DNA from: Siphonodentalium dalli | Taxonomy: Eukaryota; Mollusca; Scaphopoda; Gadilida; Siphonodentaliidae | Direction of reading: 5' to 3' | DNA length: 64,000 nucleotides | Assembly (NCBI GenBank): GCA_032622095.1 | Contig: CP136064.1 | Location: forward strand, 139,703,954-139,767,953 | Part shown: one piece after another, positions 49,200 through 60,268 of the stretch | Layout of the letters: every line of letters starts with the position of its first letter | How positions within the stretch are numbered: position 1 is the stretch's first letter | The notes under the pieces: model-generated | Told to the model about the DNA's origin: nothing | Seen by the model: only the letters and a program-made list of their open reading frames with translations | The model's database searches: none | Made by a program: the position numbers and the translations under genes

Positions 49200-50528
49200 C
49201 TAGCAGGTTAGCCCGCCACTGGCGGCATTCGTCCCATGGCTTTGTTTCAGAAACATGACATTTTTGTAATTTTTATTTATTTTGGTTTTTTATTTTTTAA
49301 TATGAATTTAATGTTTTTTAAATTTAATATATTTTGTTTCTGAATAGTTTTTTTATTGTTAATTTGTTTTAATTTTAAATTGTTTTAATTAAATTTTAAA
49401 TTGTTTTAATTAATTTTTTTGTTTCTGGCGGAAAAATTTACCCGTAGAAATCCCCCCTTCCTAGGAACGACAGACAACGCATTCTTTGTTTCGTGAAATC
49501 TCTCTACGATAACATTGCATTGAATTTAAAACAAACGCTTCCCGTCGGGAAATCTGTCTGCATAATATTTCGAGTCTGCCGTACCCGTCGTAATGTCGTG
49601 AAATCTCTCTGCATAATAGATAACATTGCATTGAATCTGTTGTTGGCATTCAGGGCTTTGGGTCGTTGTTGTTGGCATCACGGCTCCCCGAAAACTCTCA
49701 CATTGCCGAAAACGTGTATTTAGTAATATCGTTGTTGTTGATATATACGGCTTGGGGGCTATTTTCTCGCCAACAATGTCGTTGGCGTTCACGGTTTGGG
49801 GCAGTGTGTATAGCTGTGTGAGTTAGCAGGAATCGAGGGGTGTAAGTTTAGAGCTTGTTTATATGAATGTTTCAGTATTTCGAGCGATAACATTGCATTG
49901 AATCTGTTGTTGGCATTCAGGGTTTCGGGTCGTTGTTGTTGGCATCACGGCTCCCCGAAAACTCTCACATTGCCGAAAACGTGTATTTAGTAATATCGTT
50001 GTTGTTGATATTTACGGCTTGGGGGCTATTTTCTCGCCAACAATGTCGTTGGCGTTCACGGTTTGGGGCAGTGTGTATAGCTGCGTGAGTTAGCAAGAAT
50101 CGAGGGGTGTAAGTTTAGAGCTTGTTTATATGAATGTTTCGGAAATAGACTAAGATTTTCAGCCGTATCAAACAATGTATACTTCAGAAAATGTAAATTC
50201 TATATTTTGCGAGGTATTAGCAAGTTTTGGCTCAACGGGTTTAGCACTTTGAAGTGAATTTGGATATAAAAATATACAGATATAAAAAAAATGTAGAGTT
50301 ACTCCTCTTGGATCGCGAGCGAATATCAATTAACACCGAAGTGCCGATTGCGGTGAATTTGATGATTGGGAGTGGATAAAGGGTGCTCTGAGCTTCTCGA
50401 AAACTCTACCACGGCCGTGTCGGTGGGATTTTACACTTACATACGAAATTTGAGCTCAATATGTACACTCGTTTTGGATTCTATGAAGTACCCACACACA
50501 TATATACGAAGTCTCAAAATATATAGTA
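49200..50528 (-). mobile_element. Helitron, family A, with internal 268-bp tandem duplication
   Basis: CTAG 49200-49203, 5' end at AAAATATATAGTA (50528). The duplication (49622-49889 and 49890-50140) carries TTGTTGTTGGCATCACGGCT and is shared with 52770 and, inverted, 34530-34720. Confidence 0.8.
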
Positions 50529-51373
50529 CTAGCAGGTTAGCCCGCCACCGGCGGCTTGTCCGAAACATGACATTTTTTTATATATTTTTTAAATTTTAAG
50601 CTCCACGCGTTTCAATAAGAAAAATTTGTACCCGGTAGCTCCACCAGTTTCCGAGATCTGGTCTGCGCATGCGCGAAGCTGGCGTCGCACGGGCTCGGCG
50701 ACCCGATAAAATTTGTACCCGGCGCAAGATACATTCACATGCCAAATTTCAAGTCGATAGCTCCACCCGTTTCCGAGATCTCGTCTGCGCATGCGCTGCG
50801 CGGGCGTCGCACGGGCTCGGCGACCCGATAAAATTTGTACCCGGCGCAAGATACATTCACATAGCAAATTTCAAGTCGATAGCTCCACCCGTTTCCGAGA
50901 TCTTGTCTGCGCATGCGCTGCACGGGCGTCGCACGAGCTCGGCGACCCGATAAAATTTGTACCCGGCGCAAGATACATTCACATAGCAAATTTCAAGTCG
51001 ATAGCTCCACCCGTTTCCGATATCTCGTCTGCGCATGCGCTGCATGGACGTAGCACGGGCTCGCCAATACGACAACGACCACCGCCTGGTCAAACTACAC
51101 ACACGTACCAAGTTTCGTCCCGATCGGTCGAGAATCGTAGATTTGTATGAAGTACAACACACACACAAACATAAATATATAAGAGAGATATGTAAATTAG
51201 ATAGATTGTATCAAAATATATAGGAGAGATATGTAAATGATCTACACACCATTACCGGTATTTGTCAAAGTTTAGTGGGGTATATCAATACTCATTCACG
51301 ATCATATCATTGAGGTCCGGAGGGTGTGGGCTATCTCTCGAATACACGGAGTTCTCAAAATATATAGTATAGA
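50529..51373 (-). mobile_element. Hybrid Helitron: A-type 3' end, B-type interior
   Basis: CTAGCAGGTTAGCCCGCCAC at the 3' end is family A, but the interior is four 122-bp family-B tandem units (50641, 50759, 50881, 51003). It ends AGTATAGA at 51373. Chimeric exchange between families. Confidence 0.75.
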
Positions 51374-53500
51374 CTAGCAGGTTAGCCCGCCACTGGCGGC
51401 ATTCGTCCCATGGCTTTGTTTCAGAAACTAATATATTTTGTTTCTGAATAGTTTTTTTATTGTTAATTTGTTTTAATTTTAAATTGTTTTAATTAAATTG
51501 TAAATTGTTTTAATTAATTTTTTTGTTTCTGGCGGAAAAAATTACCCGTAGAAATCCTCCCTTCCTAGGAACGACAGACAACGCATTCTTTGTTTCGTGA
51601 AATCTCTCTACGATAACATTGCATTGAATTTAAAACAAACGCTTCCCGTCGGGAAATCTGTCTGCATAATGTTTTGAGTCTGCCGTACCCGTCGTAATGG
51701 CGTGAAATCTCTCTGCATAATATATATTGTAATACGACCCTGCCTAACTATGCTTAAAAGCCATGTTCTGATTGGCCAGTGGCCCGAGTTACCATGGCTA
51801 TCTCGTTCCAGTTTTGTGGTACAATTCTACTTTTTCCGATTGTACCACGAAAAAAATCGGTTTATTCAGATCGCCGCACGCGACTTTTCCCGTCTTTTCT
51901 AACTCCGCGCAAACGAGGCATCAACGGAGTACACCCGCACCCGTAACCCTTTGAATTTTGCTACATCTTGACAATGTTGCGAATTTTCTAGCGATTTGTC
52001 GCTTGAAACCAGTTTGGTTGCCAATGAATATGGTCCAAATGATGTTATGGTATATTGATATATGTTACGACCAAAGAAAGTTACTTAATAAGTATATTAA
52101 ATGACAAAATAAATCCATGGGGCCGGGCTGTGCATTCGTCGATTCGAATCTCGATCATATTCGATATTTCGGAATCAAGTTGAAAATGAAAGCGTTTGTT
52201 CACCAGTACAGAAGGGGGATAAGATTAGTTCAGTAAACTAGATCATTTAGATCGCTTTGTGTAAGGAAAATGGTCCATAGTCGATTATCATATTCATGTT
52301 GTCCCAACAACGTTCAACACAGAAATGACCGCAATCGTATTTCCTGTACAATTTAAATGAAAGGCATGGGCGCCGCTGAAAACACATCGTTTTTTAGCCA
52401 ATCACAACGATTATTTTCTAGAAGAGGTGCCTCGAAAAGTCAACGGGGGAATTTCATAACAAGACAAGATTACCGGAGTACTCCATGCAAAGAAATCGAG
52501 TACGCCCAATACGAATTACACCACGAAATGTTTTCTCACCTGAGACCGAAAAAGCGCAGTATTTCGTTGACTATTCAGTCGAATTGTGACCATAAACTTT
52601 CAGTCGTATTACAAAAGAAATAAATACACGGTGTATCGGTGTGTATGGTCAAGTTGTACCACAAAAAACTGATTGTAGGACTCCGCTACGCGTCGTCCTA
52701 CAATCAGTTTTGTGTGGTACAACTTGACCATACACACCTCTACACCGTGTATTTATTTCTTAAACATTGCATTGAATCTGTTGTTGGCATTCATGGCTTC
52801 GGGTCGTTGTTGTTGGCATCACGGCTCCCCGAAAACTCTCACATTGCCGAAAACGTGTATTTAGTAATATCGTTGTTGTTGATATTTACGGCTTGGGGGC
52901 TATTTTCGTATTTAGCAAGTTTGAGCTCAATCGGTTCGAGTCTATAAAGGACACACTCATATATATGACACTTCCCGTGGGTAGCAAGTTTGAGCTCAAT
53001 CGGCATTCCCTGGAATTTCCCGTAGATTGGCAGATTCCAGTAGCTTTATAACGGTATATCTGGGGAGAAATCTGATGCTATATTCGTGATTATCTGGGAT
53101 GATTTCGGTATATAATTATATACTGTAAAAACAAAGCGCGCCATCCGTGCTCGCAGGTTTGGTCAGAAACAAATGTTTTTTAAATTTAATGTATGTTCCG
53201 TATATCTCTCTGCAGATGCAAATAACGTTGAATGGCAAACAGACGCTCTTTATAGAGATGCGTCAAAAACAAACGCTCATTAAATAATCACTTGATTAAC
53301 CCACGCCGTGCCTTTGCGGTGATTTGAGATTGGAGAACGGGTGCTCTGAGTTTCTCTAAACCGCGACCACGGTCGTGTCGGTGGGATTTGACACTTACAT
53401 AGGAAGTGTGAGCTCCATCTGTACATGCGTTTTGGATTCTATGAAGTACACACACACACACACACACATATATACGAAGTCTCAAAATATATAGTATAGA
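51374..53500 (-). mobile_element. Helitron, family A, carrying inserted sequence
   Basis: CTAG 51374-51377; 5' end GTCTCAAAATATATAGTATA at about 53480-53500. The 51725-52765 interior is foreign: it includes the palindrome at 52615-52761. No transposition proteins. Confidence 0.7.
52615..52761. repeat. 147-bp palindrome
   Basis: AAGAAATAAATACACGGTGT pairs with ACACCGTGTATTTATTTCTT, and GTACCACAAAA with TTTTGTGTGGTAC, around the loop CTCCGCTACGCGTCG. The loop resembles that of the 38000-38160 palindrome. Confidence 0.85.
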
Positions 53501-53990
53501 TAGATAGATATATAGATAGATAGATTGGCAGATTCCAGTAGCTTTATAACGGTATATCTGGGGAGAAATCTGATGCTGTATTCGTGATTATCTGGGATGA
53601 TTTCGGTATATACCTAAGGTATATACTGTAAAAACAAAGCGCGCCATCCGTGCTCGCAGGATTGGTCAGAAACAAATGTTTTTTAAATTTAATTTATGTT
53701 CCGTATATCTCTCTGCAGATGCTAATAACGTTGAATGGCAAACAGACGCTCTTTATAGCGATGCGTCAAAAACAAACGCTCATTAAATAATCACTTGATT
53801 AACCCCCGGCCGTGCATTTGCGGTGATTTAGGAATGGATAAAGGGTGCTCTGAGCTTCTCCAAAACGCGACCACGGCGGTGTCGGTGGGATTTTACACTT
53901 ACATACGAAATTTGAGCTCAATCTGTACACGCATTTTGGATTCCATGAAGTACACACACACATATATACGAAGTCTCAAAATATATAGTA
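53501..53990 (-). mobile_element. Partial Helitron, family A, 5' part
   Basis: Repeats 53020-53500 (GGCAGATTCCAGTAGCTTTA, GGAAGTGTG-type region) and ends GTCTCAAAATATATAGTATA, without its own hairpin and CTAG. Confidence 0.7.
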
Positions 53991-54012
53991 TAGATAGATA
54001 TATATATATATA

Positions 54013-54416
54013 CTAGCCGATGAGCCCGACGTTGTCCGGGCTATTAACAAACCAAATTTCAAGTCGATAGCTCCACCCGTTTCCGAGATCTGGTCTGCGC
54101 ATGCGCGAAGCTGGCGTCGCACGGGCTCGGCGACCCGATAAAATTCGTATCCGGGGCAAGATACATTCACATAGCAAATTTCAAGTCGATAGCTCCACCC
54201 GTTTCCGATATCTCGTCTGCGCATGCGCGAAGCGGGCGCCGCACGGGCTCGCCAATACGACAACGACGACCGCCTGATCAAACTACACACACCTACCAAT
54301 TTTCGTCCCGATCAGTCGAGAATCGTAGATTTGTATAAATGACATACATACATACTTACATACATACAGACATACAGACATACAGACAGACAGATGTCTT
54401 CAGAATATATATGAGA
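54013..54416 (-). mobile_element. Helitron, family B
   Basis: CTAG with hairpin GCCCGACGTTGTCCGGGC, then two 122-bp units, 5' end CAGAATATATATGAGA with T after it. Confidence 0.8.
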
Positions 54417-54464
54417 TATGTATATATATATATCTATATGAGAAGGTCGTTTTCGTTAGCCAAA

Positions 54465-55015
54465 CGCGATCACCGCGATCACCGCGATTGTGCGATCGTG
54501 CGATCTGATCGCTATATATTTGTCTATTTTCGATCGCATCTCGAATTGTTATGTTCTATGCACATTGGTGCAGTCAGTTAGGCGCATAGCGCATTAATGA
54601 CTATCGGTGACTCAGTCGGTTAGGTGCAAAGCGCATCGTTTATTCTGGTTAAGTCACTCAGTGGGTTAGGTGCATAGCACATTGTTGATTTATTTATTGA
54701 TTTATACTATTACAAGAGAGATTGTGGCATCGGAGGGAAGGCGAACCGAACAGACGGCATGTGGATTTGGTAACGACGTGGCTACGCGGAGCATAGGTGT
54801 CCTTCTTGCTCACCCAGTCTGTTAGGTGCATAGCGCATCGTTGGTTTCGTATCTTATAGTATATTAACGATAGCGGTGTCGGGGAAGGCGAATCAGATAT
54901 ACGGATTACGGAGTTGGTGATGTCGTGTCTGCACGGAACCTCTAGGTGTCTCGTTAAGTCACTCAGTTGGTTGGGTGCATAGCACATTGTTGATTTATTT
55001 ATTGATTTATACTTT
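54465..55015. repeat. Interspersed GGTTAGGTGCATAGCGCAT repeats
   Basis: The motif occurs at about 54575, 54612, 54657, 54815 and 54960. Two units share TTGATTTATTTATTGATTTA. The AGTCGGTTAG core resembles a tRNA A box, hinting at a tRNA-derived SINE, but I cannot find a clear B box. Near 54468 is a run of GCGATC words. Confidence 0.5.
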
Positions 55016-55536
55016 TACGTTTCTGGCTATTTAAGACATCTAAGGCCACTCAAAGTGTCCGGGCTCCAATAGGACTGACTATATCTTCGTGATATTAATA
55101 ACATATATAGGGTAGTACGTACATGCTACCTATGATTTCAGATGCACGCAGCTCGAAAACGCAGTTTCTGGCCAATTATGACTACATACGGCCACTGCAA
55201 GTCCACGAGCGCCAACACGAAGGATTATATGTTAGTGTTATTAACAACATATATAGAGTAATACATTCTACATATGATTTCTGGTACACGCAGCTCGAAC
55301 TCTTATGTTATAGGTCATCACGAATCCCGAAAAGGCCGTTTCTGGCTATTTTAGACATCTAAGGCCACTCCAAGTCACTGGGCGCCAATAGGACGGAATA
55401 TATGTTCGTGATATTAATAACATATAAAGAGTAGTACATGCTACGTACGATTTCAGATACATGCAGCTCGAACTCTCACGTTCTATGTCATCATGGATCC
55501 CGAAAAGGCCGTTTCTGGCTATCATAGACTACATAA
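55016..55536 (+). repeat. 173-bp satellite, left block
   Basis: Three diverged monomers containing GTGATATTAATAACATATA, GCAGCTCGAACTC and TTTCTGGCTATT. Ends at TAA (55534-55536), where the composite element begins. Confidence 0.85.
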
Positions 55537-56167
55537 GGTAGCAATACACGATTTCTGGCCATTTTCACCATTGCAACCTTCTGCTGCACCATGGTCATTG
55601 ATAAACAGAACATGAGTGTTTGGTTACAAGATACAGAAATGGACAGAGGATAATTCGTCTGTCTTTTGGAAAAAAATTGCATCATCACAAGTAGAATGAT
55701 CTCCCCATAGACTGATTTTTAAAAATCTTCATATTAGCCATTTTTTGATCGAAATTGCCCGTTTTCGGTCGCATAGCTAACCATGACAGAGCGAATGTCA
55801 GTCTATAATCACCTTATGAGCTGATAGACCCGAGATATATGTCAGATATATTGAAAAATAAAAAAAAGTTATCGTAGCAATTTTAATTTTTTTTCTCAGA
55901 AGTACAGACGACTGTTTTCAAGGGAGAGAATTCGAGCTGTTTTCCGGTGGAGTACCACACAGAGCTGGCCGACATCAGATTCCAAAAACATACTTCGTAT
56001 TCAAATATCATCCAATTTTGTATACTATGGTACCTTTATAAAATAATTAAACCGTCAAACCATTACTCCCAGGTATAACAGAGGCTAAACTGACAGTTAT
56101 AGCCCTTATATGCTTACAATCATATTTTTCAGCCCTCCTACAACCCATGAAATCGTGTATTGCTACC
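55537..56167 (+). repeat. TIR-ended repeat, left copy (631 bp)
   Basis: About 20-bp inverted ends; a MITE-like unit. Nearly identical to 59632-60268, the chief difference being a short deletion near 55575 (CCATTTTGACGGGGTACTGT is present only in the right copy). Confidence 0.85.
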
Positions 56168-56582
56168 TTAATGGAAAAGTAGAGTTACCCCCCTTGAGCG
56201 ATAACTCATTTTCCGAGTTCCTTGGGTAGTGGCGATTAATTTGATATATGACATGCATAGGATATATTGTTGAAATAAATTTTATTCACAAAGCAACATG
56301 CCTTGGGTAATAGTCATTTCAGCCATTTCCAGTCTGCAGTTCACGGTGACCTGGATATCTCAGATTTACCACTTATAGGTCAGACCATGGAGTCAAATTA
56401 TTCTAGACATGTAATGCATCTATTTCTAGTAAAATTCCATCACTCAGTGTTACAAGTTAGTTATTCATATTGCAGATTCCATATTTATTTTCAATTCTGG
56501 AACACCACCCACCCCCTCCTTCCAAGGGAAGTAATCAACAGGTGCCTGGAAGTGTCAAAAGTTAGTTCCCTTTGTTGCACCC
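56168..56582. other. Left flank of the transposase-like gene
   Basis: Begins TTAA. No gene; the small frame at 56303-56599 has no recognisable content. Confidence 0.4.
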
Positions 56583-58446
56583 ATGGCAACGTATTGTAAT
56601 GACATCATTCTTTATTATTGTTTTGCTCTATGGTGTTCCAATTCTTTACATACAAACTCGAACAATTATTTGTTTATCTCCAACACAATGAAAAAGCAAA
56701 ATAAAAGAAATCAAGGTTTCAAAGATGGCACGGTGCCAATTAGATGGTGTAATACACCATCTGATGAGCAACGTGAAGAGAGTGCTGATTCTAATTCTCA
56801 GGATACAGATCGAAGTGGAGAAAAAATTACGGTTCTTAGACACAAGCGCACTGATGAATATTTAGAAGCATGCAACATGGCGAATGATGGGATTCTACCC
56901 GGGAAACTTCGGCCCATTAATTTGCCACCTGATGAGACCCAATGTGAAATTGACAGCACGTATGAAAATCATATTGTGAATCTGAACAAAATTAATTCAG
57001 CTTATGCTTCATTCTTTGATATTCACAATAACGGGAAATGTCAACGGCCAATTCCATAAATGACAATCTGCCAGAAACTAGGCATTTGTGTTTATGCCAG
57101 AATAAAGTGCGTGTCCTGCCAGATGGAAGGAGTCCGCAGTGTTTTGTCTGATACATCAGCTAAATCTTCAAGGGGATTGCCTGCAGGTGGACTGAATGAT
57201 CGGTTATGCTTAGCCATGCTCAAGAGCAAAGTCGGACCATCGGACATATGTCTTATTTTGAGTTGTCTGAACATTCAACGTCCATCCCGTTCACTGCTGT
57301 CCAATCGTCTCAGCAAATTCTGCGACAAAACTGTCGAAATTAACACCGATTCCATGCAACAGAATCAGATATTCTTGCAAAGTACACGAAATCTGCTGAC
57401 CGAAAACAAATAACATTGATGTTTCTGTTGACACGGCTTATAATAATCGCCCACAAGCTGGCTGTGAAGCTGCTACACAGTCGGTTTCTGTCGCCACAGA
57501 GCAGAATACATCAAGAAAGTTACCGCTCGCAATGTCAGTTTCGAACAAGTTATGCACAAAGAGATTGTGTAAACATACCGATCGCTCGTTTTGCAACAAG
57601 AATGTCTCACTAGACAACTCAATTGCGTCGACTGAGTCCTCAATGGCAAAAATGTCATTAAATTCCATAAATGATGCCGGTATTGTTCGCGTCCAATCAG
57701 TTACAACTGACGCCAGTTCCCAACTCCAGAAAACTGTCCGAGACCTTTCAACGACATCGGCGCCAATAGCACACTTCACTTGTTTTATTCATTCACTACG
57801 AACCCTGCAAAAGAGAATACAGAAACTGAAATTAACTACCAAACCTGCAGTTTTAGGGGGAGAAAAATCATCATTCGTAAAGAAACTGTCGTCAAGTATA
57901 CGCAACCGAGTAAGAATGGAGCTTGTTCGCATCAGGAAATTGTTTCGAGATAAGGACAAATTTGTAACAAAAGCATATAAGGCCATTCAGAACATAACAC
58001 CTTGTTTCACAAACAACCACAAGAAATATCCAGCATCATCACTGGTCTGTAAGGCGCATCTAAAATCATACACCACAAAACATCTTCCATTTTCGCGTCA
58101 CGTACATGTAAAAAAATGTGACCAGATAATAATACAGAACGAATTGGAAAAATATTTCTCACTCAATATGCTGCAGAAGCTCAGCCGTTTATATGATACA
58201 AACAAAAATGAAAGTATCAACCATCGTGTTTTCACGTACGCACCAAAAAGGCACCCTGTGGAGCAGAAACTTTCAAGGACTGTGCCATTCTGCGGTTCAC
58301 TCGACCACCCATGGAGCAGGAAAATCCCTCATTTTATTGGCATAATCTGTTGGTGTCACTTGCCACGACAAAGACCCAATGACCGTTCAATTGAAAAAAA
58401 GAGACAGAATGGCTTTCTATCATTCAAGACGCCAGTCGCAGAATGA
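56583..58446 (+). pseudogene. Mutator/Kolobok-like DDE transposase, decayed
   Basis: Plus-strand coding in three pieces. 56583-57059 (true start perhaps the ATG at 56691) ends in one in-frame TAA; 57060-57413 continues in the same frame; after a one-base shift 57418-58446 continues. Landmarks: HIVNLNKINSAY, a Cys pair (RIKCVSC), GLPAGGLNDRLCLAML, DVSVDTAYNN (possible first catalytic Asp, about 57418-57447), a basic middle, and NESIN then APKR (58207-58240), as in Mutator-like transposases of invertebrates, where an N-E-S-x-N block precedes P-K. One stop and one frameshift make it inactive but recent. I place it by motif order; family rank is uncertain (Kolobok would fit the TTAA edges). It converges on the endonuclease gene. 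Confidence 0.6.
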
Positions 58447-58669
58447 CTACAAACATCAACGATATATCAGTCGAAAAAAAAAAATGTAATCGTTAAATAA
58501 AAACATACCGGTAAATATTTCGATTTGGGGAATAAAAAAATATACTATTTTTTACCATGGATTGAATGCTCACTCACCGTATCAAAGATTGTAAAGTTGA
58601 CCAAATATATCGTTGATGTTTGTTGTTGTCATTTTTAAAGTTTATCAGAGATTGATATATGTATCTTAC
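58447..58669. other. Convergent spacer and intron start of the endonuclease gene
   Basis: Only 223 bp separates the two convergent genes. On the minus strand another GTGAGTGAG donor-like site lies at about 58575, so a further small exon is possible. Confidence 0.35.
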
Positions 58670-59061
58670 CTGCCGATATAACCATAACATGCACGAACGA
58701 TAGCCTCTATGACCATTACACGCCATGTTGTCCAGGCAGTCTCTGCGGTCTTTGTTTATTTTGTCCGGCTCCAGCGATATATGAGTTGGGTTGACACAGT
58801 CCTTGTTGTGGCATAAATGAGACGCATGCTCTGACGGTGTCAATGGCACTTGGTGATGGACAAAGTAGGCGAGTCGATGTGCTGCAACAGTCTGTACTTT
58901 GCCATCTAATCTAACACTCAACTTTCCATATCCTTCTCGCACCTGTGCGGTCCATAAATGACAACCAGCATATCTTCTTAGGCTGTTACGTATGATCGAC
59001 TTCCGTAATGAGGCCAGCTTTCTTTCGCACGGAATGGATTTAAAAATCTGTGACATATTAC
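58670..59061 (-). CDS. His-Cys-box endonuclease exon, I-PpoI-like
   Basis: A 392-nt minus-strand exon with an acceptor (TTTCTTCTTGTTACAG) and a strong donor (CAG/GTAAGA). Counting from the ATG at 59107, the open frame has G-C49-H, then AAHRLAYF, and the box A-S-H97-L-C99, C104, H109, N118, C124, C130, H133, C139. In I-PpoI the catalytic His98 and Asn119 and two zinc sites (Cys41, Cys100, Cys105, His110; Cys125, Cys132, His134, Cys138) follow the same order with identical spacing through the first site and the catalytic Asn. All are kept, so the fold and activity should be possible. The enzyme family cuts DNA with one Mg ion; target and role here are unknown. The upstream ATG 59107 lies before the acceptor, so the real start is in this exon (ATG 59056) or an earlier one. 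Confidence 0.8.
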
Positions 59062-59631
59062 CTGTAACAAGAAGAAATAACACATACACCGGTACTTGTT
59101 TTTGCATAACGAAAACATTAAATTTGTGTATGGTTGATTCTGTCGATGTTAATTATACGAAGTCTCTTGATTAAAAAAAAACAAAAAGCGATGCTTTCCC
59201 CCTGTATGCCTTAAATTGGCCATATAACAGATAAATGTTGCACCCCCCCCCCCAATTCACTCTCATGTGATTGTTTATCATCAATTTAAATCACATATTT
59301 CAGACCCTCAATAACATCTTGCATATACTAGTATGTTGATAGTAACAATGGCTAGTGTCCCCTGATATACAGGCACTTGCGGTGTGCTGGCACACAAATT
59401 ATCACAATCTTCAAAATCATAACAGGTTTTTGCAGGTGGAATAGTGCGCTATATTTAGTAACATATACCTGTTTACACATGTTTTGGCTTTAATTTTGAT
59501 TTTTGGAAATGAATGAGATGTCTGAGAAAGGGAAAATGTGTTTTGCAAAGAATATACAATTCATCCAATGTTGACACGAAAATAGGGAAGATGAATTGAC
59601 AAAAAATAGGTAATTTGACATGCTTCTTTAA
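59062..59631 (-). other. 5' side of the endonuclease gene
   Basis: Contains the acceptor's pyrimidine tract. I find no convincing upstream exon; a C tract lies at 59240. It ends TTAA at the right repeat. Confidence 0.4.
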
Positions 59632-60268
59632 GGTAGCAATACACGATTTCTGGCCATTTTCGCCATTTTGACGGGGTACTGTATTACAACCTTCTGCTGC
59701 ACCATGGTCATTGATAAACAGAACATGAGTGTTTGGTTACAAGATACAGAAATTGTCAGAGGATAATTCGTCTGTCTTTTGGAAAAAAATTGCATCATCA
59801 CAAGTAGAATTATCTCCCCTAGACTGATTTAGAAAAATCTTCATTTTTAGCCATTTTTTGATCGAAATTGGCCGTTTTCGGTCGCATAGCTAACCATGAC
59901 AGAGCGAATGTCAGTCTATAATCACCTTATGAGCTGATAGACCCGAGATATATGTCAGATATATTGAAAAATAAAAAAAAGTTATCGTAGAAATTTTAAA
60001 ATTTTTTCTCAGAAGTGCAGACGACTGTTTTCAAGGGAGAGAATTCGAGCTGTTTTCCGGTGGAGTACCACACAGAGCTGGCCGACATCAGATTCCAAAA
60101 CATACTTCGTATTCAAATATCATCCCATTTTGTATACTATGGTACCTTTATAAAATAATTAAACCATCAAACCATTACTCCCAGGTATACCAGAGGCTAA
60201 ACTGACAGTTATAGCCATTATATTCTTAAAATCATATTTTACAACCCATGAAATCGTGTATTGCTACC
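59632..60268 (+). repeat. TIR-ended repeat, right copy (637 bp)
   Basis: Direct copy of 55537-56167, same orientation, with intact ends. Confidence 0.85.

Larger units (their letters stand above)
55537..60268. mobile_element. Composite transposon-like unit in the satellite
   Basis: Bounded by two direct repeats, 55537-56167 and 59632-60268. Each starts GGTAGCAATACACGATTTC and ends with its complement. The satellite before ends TAA and after resumes TAAG, a 3-bp (perhaps 4-bp) target duplication. The inner edges of both repeats touch TTAA. The 3.46-kb centre carries a decayed transposase-like gene and a His-Cys-box endonuclease exon. Reading the satellite across the junction shows no loss, so the whole 4.73 kb probably moved as one unit. 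Confidence 0.75.

Noticed and set aside
58574-58669. C-terminal extension of the endonuclease frame after residue 146
   Set aside because: It lies past a consensus CAG/GTAAGA donor and is AT-rich, so it is more likely intron.
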